NCBI RefSeq assembly: GCF_025698545.1
Contig: NC_068574.1
Coordinates: forward strand, 42,556,014-42,620,013
Reading direction: 5' to 3'
From: Gossypium raimondii
Taxonomy: Eukaryota > Streptophyta > Magnoliopsida > Malvales > Malvaceae
Length of the DNA: 64,000 nucleotides
Shown: piece by piece, positions 45,842 to 55,653 of the stretch
Numbering within the stretch: the first letter of the stretch is position 1
Layout: every line of letters begins with the position of its first letter
Program-made: the position numbers and the translations under genes
Notes under the pieces: model-generated
Seen by the model: only the letters and a program-made list of their open reading frames with translations
Told to the model about the DNA's origin: nothing
The model's database searches: none

Positions 45842-46332
45842 TGTTGGTGCTGTAACTGAAACTAACAGACTCAGCACAGACTTGTCGAGCAAGTCTCGAG
45901 ACTTGCTGAGCAAACAAGAGAATTCGAGCAGAAGAAAGGAAGAAAAGCTAAGAAAAAATGAAGAGGAAAAAAATGATGAACAAACTGAACTTCATTCATC
46001 TAATTGAATAATGGCATAATGCCAATACATAAAACAAGCACTAAGCTTGTCAAAAACAGCAAGTAATTACCTAAACATCACCTACTCCCACTAATTACAT
46101 GGAAACTTGAAATTTTAGCTTGTAAACCTATACAAAGTTGTGTTTACAGCTCATACATAAGCTAATTACATCAGTCAACAATCTAACTTAGTTAGAAATG
46201 AACTAAGATTACATTTCATTGACTAGAAATTACAAAATAAACAAAATAAGCTTGCATCAGCAGCTCCTGCATGTCTTGGTCTTCATGGCCTGCATGTTGT
46301 CGAGTTTGCTGCATGCTGAACCAACTTCATCA
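45842..46332 (-). repeat. Copia-6 5' LTR
   Basis: 491 bp; the primer site (attggtatctagag on minus) lies at 45841-45828. Confidence 0.94.
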
Positions 46333-46337
46333 AATTG

Positions 46338-46831
46338 GATAAAGAATCTGGAGACACAACGACTGGAGTGCTAGGAGGTTGTCTGTTTATAATTCACCTC
46401 GTGATTTCGGAGCTATTTGAGATTTGGGTTATGAAGGAGTATGGTGTCAAGGAGTCTTGGACCAAACAGTTTGTTGTTCAATATTTGTTGTACCCATAGG
46501 GATTTGGCTACGATTCCTATCAACCAATGGTTGTTTTGAGCAATGGAGAAATATTGATGTTGTACAATGAGGTAATAGTTGTAACCAATTCGTATCTACC
46601 AAAGGCTCTTTTGAGCAGTGGACAAATATTGTATTTGACCAAGAAGGTAATAGATTTTAACAACCAGAAAGTTAAACGTCTTGAAGAAACTAGATTAAGC
46701 CAGACTCGCGCAAGTTTCAATGCAATCGCTTATACCCGGTGCTTTATTTCTCTCTATACTGTTGCAAAAGGAAAGCGAATTTCCAGGTACTGTAATATCA
46801 TCCTGAAACTAGTATATGCTTCATCAATTTA
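46338..46831 (+). pseudogene. F-box/FBA copy D, 3' part
   Basis: ELDK, GVLGGCLFIIH, MKEYGVKESWTKQFVVQYLL, TAG near 46497, then SYQPMVVLSNGEILMLYNEV. The next segment looks duplicated: LSNGEILMLYNEVIVVTN is followed by LLSSGQILYLTKKVIDFNN, a second degenerate copy of about 84 bp. It ends LYTVAKGKRISRYCNIILKLVYASSI and TAA at 46829-46831. The closest relative is copy B. Confidence 0.85.
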
Positions 46832-47880
46832 AAGATTGCAGCCAATGAAGTGATAGCTTAGACCTCAAGTAACAACCCGTTTTTCTTTTTCTTTTTTCAT
46901 TTTTGCGGGTACAGAATACTCATGCATTTGCTTTGTACAAAATGAGTGCAAACTGGCAATGAATCTTTTCTTTCTCTGAGGTTTTATTTACTATTTAGTT
47001 CCTTGGTGCTATAGTATATTTAATGATACAATGTTCTGTTGATTCATGAATATAGCATGGAGTTTGCACCATATACGACAAAAATCAACATAGCAATGAA
47101 TTTTTACTTTGATTAGACTTAGTGTGATTTTGCGAATTTTCTTTCATCATCTGCAAGCTTGAATCACTGCTTTTGGTGTAAAATTAAAAGTGCTGATCTG
47201 ATGGTAATCTCTTTCATGCCTTTTTAATGATAGATAGAGCTTTGCCATTTGAAGCTAGAGCTATAAACTGCTGTTTGTGGATGATTGGATGACATGCTTG
47301 CTTGATGCTTGAGTTGTTAGACTGAGACATGAACTTTAGATCTCTGTTTCCATGTACAATTTACTCTGTTCTACTTGGATGGATCATACTTGTTAATTAA
47401 TAAGTTGAAAAAGTTTATACAGGATGCAAAGCACCAGAGTCTATGACAAGATCTGTCAACAAGAGTTCCAAGACTGTACTGGTTGTGGAGATCAGGCTAG
47501 TTTTCCTGTTTTTGGGGTTCCCCATGGAGCTGTAAATTACCATGTGAGTTTTTATTGTTCTCGAGTGTACGAGTCCCCCTTTCAATATGCATCTGTTTAT
47601 GATTTAATGATACATGAAAAGTAAAATTTTCAGGCAGACTTATATGAAATAAGCTCGGAGATCTGATGAGCAGCTTGTCACGCAACCGGTAACCAAGCTG
47701 TTCCTTAGAAATCATTTCTGACTTTGCGGAGCCTATGAAGTCATTCAGATGTTATGCTTTTGTTGCTTGTAATCAAACATCTTCATGTTGAATCAGCTTA
47801 AGATCAGCAAGCTAATTGGTAGATTTGTCAGTCTTAGGCGTCCATGTAAACTGAGACTGGTGCATTTGGTGCATTGCTCT
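46832..47880 (+). other. 3' flank of F-box copy D
   Basis: Non-coding; aligns inverted with the flank of copy B (13041-13440) up to about 47250, then with that of copy A (5050-4480), for example accagagtctatgacaagatctgt and ggcgtccatgtaaactg. The short open frames here are by-products. Confidence 0.65.
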
Positions 47881-49137
47881 GTCATTTTAGTAATATTTGA
47901 GGCCAATTAAAGGAAAAACCAACCACTTAATCCCCTTAAGGTGCTTGCTTTATGCTTAGTGAAATTTTAGAGAAGGTGAACTTAATAATAAACGTATTGT
48001 TTGTGTCACTTCAAGTAAGAGTATCAGTATACCTCATCACCTATCAGCTGAGGCAAATAGAAGATGAGCAAAAAATTTACAGATTCAGAGCAAAGGGTGT
48101 GAATGAAATTAATCATTGGACTTGGTCCGGGCAACAATAAAGACTTCGATTTGCAATATTTACTTCGATGACAGATAACAGTTTACAATAATCTCTTAAT
48201 TTTTCTTCCAGTAACCTAAGCCATTTCTTCGAGTTTCCACACGTACTTAGTACTTGCCTTATCCTCTGCATGTCCATCATACTTATGCAGCAAATGAACA
48301 TTAGCATTCATCACGCTTCTAGCATCACAAATCAGAAGATTCCGACGTTTCACCTAACAGACTCTGAAAGAAGCTCAATTGGCCATGATTTTTAGGCATT
48401 TAATGCAAACCATTGGACCATTTATCATGCTGCATGAGTAGTTGTTTGCATTTCTCCATGGAACAAGGCCTATCTAAACAATAAAAGGCCACCATCCATG
48501 TCACTTGCATCATGATTCTGATATTTGTATCTTCCCCCTCCTAGTATGACAATTTTCTCATTGATCATTAGATCTCTTGATCATTTTAACTTTTTCATAT
48601 ACAAGAAGTGCAACATGAGAGAGTGGCAAGAAGAACATTTCCTCACTGGCTAGAGTAACGTTGTTGCAGCTTTTAACTTTTAAAAGAGAAGATAGTTTTT
48701 CTTTGGAGCGAGGACGAGGTTGATCCATTGACATTGTCTATGATAAAGCTCATATGAAGGAAAGAAGAAGAATCACAGTTAAACAAAAATATAAGTTTGC
48801 ACATAGAAAACTAGAGATAATACAGTATATGCAGTAGTATCCTCATTGCATATGTCAAATGATTCCACTACAACGGATATATAGAGTTCATGTTGTGCAT
48901 ATATCTTTCAAATGTTGATTTTAATTGAAAATTTTTAAGATTTAATGCAAGACAATGACTATGGAAGAATTAAGCATTCAATAGGATCTTTTGTTCAAGA
49001 TCAAGAAAAATGAAGTCTATTAAGGGTTGTTGCATTACATTTCTCAGCCAAATCAACATTAAAAAAAAAGTTCTGAATTTGTGAATTTTTGAAGTAATTT
49101 CATCATCCTTACAACTTAAAAATTTCATTTCCCACAG
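47881..49137. other. Intergenic region, partly 3' UTR of the CX9C gene
   Basis: No coding frame or transposon end recognised. The part nearest 49137 should hold the 3' UTR and terminator of the minus-strand CX9C gene; I cannot fix the poly(A) site. Confidence 0.4.
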
Positions 49138-49560
49138 CTATTTTTTCCTCCTTTCATTGCATGCCTTCAAAGCTTGAACCTCTATTTTTAAAAAAAGAAA
49201 ATGGTCAAAGAGCCAAGTATATTAACTGGGTTTTAATAGAAACAAGAAAATCAAAGAATTTAAAGCATACCCATTTGACAAGATTTCCAATTCCTGTTGC
49301 TCTTAATAAGACAATCCTGCCAAAACAAAATAAATAAATTGCAGTGAAAATAGAAAAGGGTTTAACTAAGGTTTTAGATTATGGTTTAACGATGGAAAGA
49401 GAAGGGATATTTTATTAACTTGCAAGGATAAGTAGAGAGCAGAGCATTCCTTCAATTGCTTCACGTTCTCATCGTCATCAGCTGCGTCGTCTTGGTGAAG
49501 CGCCGCCTGCTGTGGTGGCGACACTGGCGGAGATTCTGGTGTTGGCGTTGCTTTGTCCAT
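49138..49560 (-). CDS. Twin-CX9C (CHCH) mitochondrial protein, 3 exons
   Basis: The one host gene that looks intact. Exons on minus: 49560-49420 (47 codons, MDKATPTPESPP...), 49316-49271 and 49181-49138 (stop TAG). Introns begin GT and end AG, and the phases join cleanly (141+46+44 = 231 nt, 76 residues). The N-terminal 35 residues are Pro/Gln/Asp-rich and disordered. The core shows C39-x9-C49 in helix 1 (CSALYLSLQDC) and C60-x9-C70 in helix 2 (CQMEVQALKAC), the coiled-coil-helix-coiled-coil-helix signature. Known of the family: small proteins imported by the MIA40/ERV1 disulfide relay into the intermembrane space, many serving respiratory-complex assembly. I do not know which family member this is. 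The neighbours give no hint about its job. Confidence 0.88.
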
Positions 49561-49690
49561 TTTTATCTGTGGGGGCTTCTTTTAGTTCTGGCTTTGTGGC
49601 TTTGGGGTTATTAGTTCACCTGGGCATGATCGGACCGGGCCGCGATCTATCTGAAAAAGAAAAAAATAGGTCTCAGTTTTCCACTATTTA
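49561..49690 (-). promoter_or_regulatory. Promoter/5' UTR region of the CX9C gene
   Basis: The 130 bp upstream of the ATG is GC-richer than the flanks and includes a cggaccgggccgcgatc block at about 49631-49647. No TATA box at a standard place is evident, as is common for plant genes of mitochondrial proteins. Confidence 0.4.
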
Positions 49691-50212
49691 TATATTATAA
49701 AATAGGAAAAACAACATCACAGGTCACCTAACTATTGCTCTTTTCTTTTTTGGTTACCCAACTATCAATTTTTTTTAATTTTGTCACCCACTCACCCTAC
49801 TAATCAAGAGTGTTTTTTTTGGTACATTTTTGTTAAGTGCCATTAAATATCTTATGGGAGGGTGATGTGATAGTTAAAAAATTAATATAATAACAAATTT
49901 AGCTCTCAATTTATACATATTATATAGATTTAATCATAATTTTAAAAAATTAACCTTCAAAATTTACTAATAATCTCAATTTGATCCTCAAAATTTACTT
50001 TCCACTTCTGTTTCTCCCTAGTTGCCTCCACCTCGACCCTCTCCCTCCAAAAAAAAAAAAAAAACCTTCCTTTTGTTCTTTCTATTTGAACCTAGTTTAT
50101 TAAATAGTAGCACACATATTCTTACGACTCATTCAAATAGAAAGTTGGAGTAATACTGGTTAGCAAGCTATTAAATATTGTCTTTGATGGGAAATTGTGA
50201 GATTTAAGTAAA
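49691..50212. repeat. ggtcacc(c/t)aacta MITE-like repeat and spacer
   Basis: 49720-49870 has three copies of (t)cacc(c/t)aacta and a gggagggtgatgtgat segment, a common non-coding dispersed plant repeat. 50049-50065 is an A run. No gene. Confidence 0.5.
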
Positions 50213-50718
50213 TAAGGGCCTATTTGATTCATTGAAAATAACTTTCAAAAATTGAATTCTTAAAATAGATAGATTTTTCGAAAACATGATGTTTTCTAAT
50301 ATTTGATTAAATTTGTGCAAAACATTTTCTACTATTTAGTAAATTTCCTAAAATTATTTTTTGAAAATGGGTTTTTGAAATCTCTTAAAATATCATTTGT
50401 TTATTTTCTCTTTACAAAGCCCAAAAGACAAAAATCTTCACCGAGTTTTCATATAAAGCATACAAATTATGAATAAAATAACTTAATCACATAGTTAAAA
50501 TGCTCAAATGTAATGAGAAATACCATTATAATTCATAATTGAACAAATTCTAAAAGCCTATAACAAAGGTCAAAAGAAGTTCATGACCTAAATCTCCCAT
50601 CAACAAAGGTTTTAACAAATCCTAGAATGTAATGAGATGATATTGTACTCAATACAAAAGAAATTTGGAATCCAAATCTCTAGCATAGACATTTTTCAGA
50701 ACCCACAGCTAAAATAAT

Positions 50719-51540
50719 CTAACTTTGAATGAATTTTTCAAGCTTAGTTTTTTTAAGATTCTTAATTTTAGCTAAGAATGCTTTGGCTTGTTGCTTGTGT
50801 TCCATGAGATAATCAAAAGTATTAGAAAGAGATTCCTCGTCAAATCTCTCGATTGACATTACTTCCCCAAAAAGATGTGAAATGATTTTATCCTCATTAA
50901 TTATTTTAATGGCACTAGCAATCTCACCAAGTTGTTTTGTCATAAGTTGAATGTTCTCATCATCGACACTTTCTTGTATATTTTTCCTTTTATGCTTTGA
51001 TCCTCTAGCAAATGAAGAAACTTTTGTTCTAACCTTTTCATTTTCTTCAATCTCAAAATTCGGAGAAGCATCATTAATATCATCCAAATTTATATAAGCG
51101 AAAGTTCTAGCGAATCTCCCTGTTGCCATGTCTTTCCCAACAACTACAACCATCTCATCATAATACTCAATTTTTTTTATTCAGAAATGGGGCATACCTT
51201 AGGTTTTCCTATTTGAAATAATACATAATTATAATAAGAAGTAAAATGAAAATTTAATATATTAAAAGAATAGTATATAAAGTTTACCATCACAGCTTCC
51301 TCATATGTTCTATTGTCACATGTTATTATCTTCATGTTATGCACCCGAATCCACTATCTTCTTGAGTTTTGCATATAATTTGTCAAGTGTTTTTTACCGT
51401 CTTAAGATGATTCTTAACATTTTTAAAAGTATTAGATGGTTTAATTCCTTTTTGAGCCTTCTCTACAAGTATTTCAAGGAAAATGTGTTCCATCGGCATT
51501 ATCCACCTAAATTGTTTTAATGTGCCCCCTTCATGGTTTG
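50719..51540 (-). pseudogene. Harbinger ORF1, Myb/SANT-like protein (broken)
   Basis: Upstream part in 51667-51383: FRWIMPMEHIFLEILVEKAQKG and VKNHLKTVKNT, the trihelix Myb/SANT-like domain; next, with shifts, QIICKTQEDSGFG and ITCDNRTYEEAV. Downstream part 51153-50719 (144 open codons): VVVVGKDMATGRFARTFA, then a Lys-rich nuclear-signal-like stretch (SKHKRKN) and a helical tail. In PIF/Harbinger elements this protein helps the nuclease enter the nucleus and bind DNA; related host genes exist. Stops near 51385 and a deletion near 51330 disable it. Confidence 0.82.
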
Positions 51541-51829
51541 ACTTACCCTTGCCAATTGCTACATTAAAAATGATATAAAAATAATCAACAACAAAGTAAG
51601 CCATAAAAAGTCTTGATAAATCATTTTTAATTGAACAGTTAACTAAAATCTCATAACAATCCAACAAACTTAAAACATAAAATTTTCAATATCCACAAAA
51701 ATTTTACATAAAAATAGTCAACCTAATTTCTAAACTGAACTAACACTTCTAGCCATATAATCATTCTACATAACTTGTGCAATTTCCTCCCTTTTGATAG
51801 CCCATCCTCTAATTTCTTCTCTCTTTTCG

Positions 51830-52700
51830 CTATGTAAGAGTTGGTATTATGAAATTAGACTCGGCCTCCTCAAATAATCCTTGATTGATTGAATCATTAG
51901 GATAAACTCTCATTACATGATTATGAATTATACAACAAGCTAACAATATATTACTTGTGTTTGAAAATCCTAAAATGGCTCAATATCTAACACATGAAAA
52001 CATTTCTTCAAAATCCCAAAGGCTCACTCAATAGTAGTTCTTAATGATGAATGATGAAGATTAAATAGTTCCTTAAGATTTTTGGATGATGATCGGTAAA
52101 TTCTTTCAAATGATATTTAACACCATGATATAGAGAAACAATTTCATTTTGTATGTCACATCTAGCATCAACAAGATAATATTTATCTACAAGTTTATAA
52201 GATGTAATTACAGTTAAATACTTTATTAATTTATTTAAAGTATTATGAATTATTAATAATAATTGTTACCTTCTGAAATTTTAAAACCTCTTAGATGTGC
52301 AAGTGCATCACTTAAAATACAAGAATCATGTGCAATATCTTCCCAACCAACTAATGCATAGTAAAATTTCAAATAAAAGATGATGGAAGCTAATATGTTC
52401 TATGTTGTTCCCCTTTATGACTACAAAATTTCCCTTTAATTCTAGGTGGAACATATGAATAAACATGAGTTCCATCTTATACTCCTACACAATCTTTGAA
52501 GTATGGGTAAAACCTTGGATTGTTTATAATTTTGGGAGGAGTCGACTCATCAGGTAATCTAATGACAAGTTGATGTAATTTCAAAATAGCTCTTAACACA
52601 ATTTTAAAGTAGCAGTGGACTGTCTCTAGTTGATCTATAATATCTTGAACCAATCACTTGGAACCTTACATTTTGACCAATAATATGTAAAAAAAAAAAT
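51830..52700 (-). pseudogene. Harbinger ORF2, HARBI1-like DDE nuclease (broken)
   Basis: Minus-strand pieces: NPRFYPYFKDCVGV.DGTHVYSYVPP near 52520-52440 (first catalytic Asp in the DGTH block), LVGKILHMILVF near 52350, KYYLVDARCD near 52185-52155 (second Asp), YHGVKYHLKEF near 52130-52095, then ELLLSEPLGF near 52030-51990, which is where the catalytic Glu lies in relatives. This is the DDE_4 nuclease of PIF/Harbinger. Frames change at least four times; no open frame exceeds about 60 codons. Confidence 0.82.
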
Positions 52701-52750
52701 TAGCACTTACTCCCTAACATTCATTGATCTACTTGATTCTAACAAATTAT

Positions 52751-53226
52751 TCATAGTAAGAAGGACACACAAATTAAAAATTGCTATTGATCGCATTCTT
52801 ATGAGATTAACACAATTTTGATCACCTTCATATAAAATACTAACATAAATTCCTTCATATAAAATACTATTAATATAAATTTATCTCTTATAATCTCAAT
52901 TCATATGAGATTGATAAGCTATTGCTTTTTAGATCTTAATCTTTTAATTAAAATCATTTCAAAAGCATATTGAAGCTACAACCCTATAATTATAGCTTTG
53001 ATAGAATTTTGATCTATCTACATACAAAATATTAAATTTATTAAGTTTAATTTTGGTACTAATGCAGTCTCATAATAATAACATTTGCATATTAGAATTT
53101 TGAACTCAATTTTATTGTTTGTTCAAATGTAAGGAGAGAATAAAAAGGAATAAATAGATGGGAAAATCCATGAAAACATCTGTATAAATCATGAAAATAT
53201 AATACCAAAAAAAGTGATAATACTTT
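52751..53226. other. AT-rich spacer
   Basis: Between Harbinger and the gypsy LTR. It contains a repeated taacataaattccttcatataaaatac and three gagatt/tctcat words; perhaps the degraded right end of the Harbinger element. Confidence 0.4.
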
Positions 53227-53474
53227 TGTAATACCCAATTTTAGCCGGACTCACATATAGAAACATAATTTTCGAGAATATTCAATCTTAGATATGATAT
53301 GCAATCTTAGATATGATATATGCAATCTTAGATTTGATATATGCAATCTTAGATATAACATATACAATCTTAGAAGATATGATTTTGTAATCTTAAAGAT
53401 TTAATTTGTAGATACCCTTTAATCTTAGCCGTTGATGTAATTGATCTGTACCGTTGGATTTGGGGAGGCTCAGC

Positions 53475-53482
53475 TATAAATA
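53475..53482 (+). promoter_or_regulatory. TATA box of Gypsy-7 LTR
   Basis: tataaata inside cagctataaatagaggcctc, conserved in the 3' LTR at 63484-63491. Transcription would start about 30 bp further on, near 53510. Confidence 0.7.
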
Positions 53483-54399
53483 GAGGCCTCTCCATTCATT
53501 AAAGAGGGAGGAGAGTCAATAAAAAAAGGGGAGAACGATTGGCAGTTTTTTAAAGGTGGCTTACTGTTTTCTTTTTTTCTTTTTCGATTATTCTTTACTT
53601 ATCTACGATTTTAAAAAAGGAGAAGGGAAAATTGCCCTTCCAACCCCTCTACATTATTTGCGTGTTCAAATGTGGTCCTTTTGGCTTTATTTATTTGCGG
53701 ATTTGCCCCAAATTTTTTATTTGCAATTCAATTTAGTTCTTTTTATATCTTTCTTAAAATTAGTTAATTTTTAGGATGTAATTATTTTTTTTATGTAATT
53801 ATTTTTAATTATATATGTATATTTATTATTTTCTTATGAACATCTTTATTTTCTTTCAACTATTTTTTCATATTTATATATATATTCATATTTTTTCTTA
53901 ATGTAGATATTAATAAATTATTTTTAATATGTTTTACATGTATACATATTTTTTGAATATTCTATTATATTTTCATACATATCGTACTTATTTTTTATAT
54001 TTTCGAAAATGCTTAAATACATATTTATATTTTTTCACACATATATTTTAAACTTTATATATGTACATTTATACATTTTCTTTATTTTCATAAATGCATT
54101 GTATACTTATATAAAATTTATAATTCAAATTTTATATGTAAATCTTGTATTTTATTTCTTATAATTCCAATGTATATGTTATGCGTTTCCTTTCTTCATT
54201 TATTTTTATTTTTTATTTGTTTGATGATTTATATTTTATTTATTTGTTTATATTATTTTTATGCCATTATTGTATTGTTATCATTGTTATTACGACATTT
54301 TCACATATAAAATAACGTTACATCATCTTTTATTCGAATTTAAAAATAGAAAATTTTCAAAATTGAGATAATGTTCGTATTTAGGATTTTCAAGGAAAT

Positions 54400-54730
54400 T
54401 GAGCCCTAACGTATTGGGTTCCGATTTTCTTCGTTAAATCTAACAATCAAACATTTCTCTTTAATCAAAAAATAAGAACTCATTATTGGGAATTCAACAC
54501 GTTGTGTCCTAACGTATTGGATGTGATGCATTGATTTCTCGAAATGAAGGAAATATTCCGAGTTTGGGATTTTGGAGGAATTGTGCCCTAACGTATTGGG
54601 CCGCGATTTCTTAAATCTTGAATAAATGGATATTCTTTTAAATTTTTTTGTACAAGTATTTTGGCCTAGTTCATTTTTAAGGAAATTAGAATGTCGTGCC
54701 CTAACGCATTGGGTGTGGCATTTTCTTTCT
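54400..54730 (+). repeat. Fourfold ccctaacgtattgg repeat in LTR
   Basis: Four units of about 80-110 bp, each with (g)ccctaacg.attggg followed by a ttt.ctt stretch; diverged 20-30% by eye. Function unknown. Confidence 0.7.
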
Positions 54731-55037
54731 CTGAAATGATAAGGGTCTTAATACGTAACGTTTTTCAGTTTTTGCTAAGGATTATATTTTTCAAATTTTC
54801 GACATTAAGACATTAATTAATTAACTAGGTACCAATTTTGGGCATTACGAGGGTGCTAATCCTTCCTCGTACATAACCGACTCCCGGATCCATTTTTCTA
54901 AAACTCGTAGACCAAAGCCATTTTTTAGGGTGATCCAATCACACCTCAATAAAAGATTGGTGGCGACTCCCAATTTTCATTTTTTAAAAGTCGACAACCT
55001 AAAACTTTTATTTTTCAAAAAAATGGTTTCGACAGCT

Positions 55038-55055
55038 TGGCGACTCCACTAGGGA
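55038..55055 (+). other. Gypsy-7 primer-binding site
   Basis: tggcgactccactaggga, the conserved primer site form seen in Tat/Ogre elements, three bases after the LTR end. Confidence 0.75.
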
Positions 55056-55653
55056 CATTTTTTTTTAAAAAAAAAAGAGAGTTGAGCCACAAAGTTGATT
55101 AATTTTTGTCTTATGGTCGAGAAAAATATTTTAAAAAAAACTCATAACATCCTTTCGCATTCATTATCTTATTGCTTAAATATTGTTTGCATTATACATT
55201 TCATGAGTTGAACAATTTTACCCTCTTAAGTGGGAGTGAGAAGCTATGCCTTCGTGAGGTTTTCACCTCTGTATAGGGTAGTGGATTGCTTCCGGGATAC
55301 ATCCGTATCTATGTCTTCGTGAGATTTTCATCTCCGTTCAGCCATAGGGAAATGTATTCCCCTGAACCGAACTCGATCCATATGAGCCTATAATGGGTGA
55401 GGATTGAGGAATCTGCTGGTTCCGGTACCTTTACCTTAGAAGTCGAACTTCATATAATGAACCTTAGGAATCCACCCTAGGTAGAACTATACTAAACCCA
55501 GTAGGTATCCAATTAGGGATTTTTACTATTTCTTGATTATATCTTATGTTTCTATGTGATACTGACTTTTGGTGTTTTATTTGCATGACATGGCATTTCA
55601 TTTCATCATAAAAGGCGTCAGTCCATATTCAGTTGCTAGATAGAAGACTTATC
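55056..55653 (+). other. Gypsy-7 leader
   Basis: 600-bp untranslated leader with repeated phrases tatgccttcgtgaggttttcacctc and tatgtcttcgtgagattttcatctc (55245-55340). No conserved frame. Confidence 0.6.

Larger units (their letters stand above)
41394..46332 (-). mobile_element. Copia-6: young full-length Ty1/copia element in F-box D
   Basis: A 4,939-bp minus-strand element with exact target duplications aattg (41389-41393 and 46333-46337). Both LTRs are 491 bp and differ at 3 positions by eye (99.4% identity), the youngest insertion here. Same lineage as Copia-1, -2 and -3. Reading order on minus: gag, protease, integrase, RT, RNase H. Despite its youth it carries several frameshifts and nonsense codons, so it was probably copied from an already defective parent by another element's proteins. 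Confidence 0.95.
50213..52750 (-). mobile_element. PIF/Harbinger DNA transposon, decayed
   Basis: The left end gggcctatttgattcattgaaaata at 50216 is preceded by TAA, fitting a PIF/Harbinger terminus (GGGCC...) and its 3-bp TWA target. The sub-terminal sequence (gttttctaatatttgattaaatttgtgc, ctactatttagtaaatttcc) is of the same type. Both PIF genes lie on minus: the DDE nuclease first (52.7-51.8 kb), then the Myb/SANT-like gene (51.5-50.7 kb). The right end is not found; it may have been lost before the gypsy element at 53227. Confidence 0.78.
53227..55034 (+). repeat. Gypsy-7 5' LTR
   Basis: 1,808 bp. Contains four tandem copies of a 21-bp unit (gatatgatatatgcaatctta) at 53288-53375, a TATA box, an AT-rich centre (53750-54350), and four diverged units carrying ccctaacg(t/c)attgg at 54403, 54505, 54585 and 54698. 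Ends ttcgaca. Confidence 0.9.

Noticed and set aside
47424..48307. Several 60-70-codon frames on both strands
   Set aside because: They fall in the conserved non-coding flank of F-box D or in AT-rich spacer and have no family match that I recognise.
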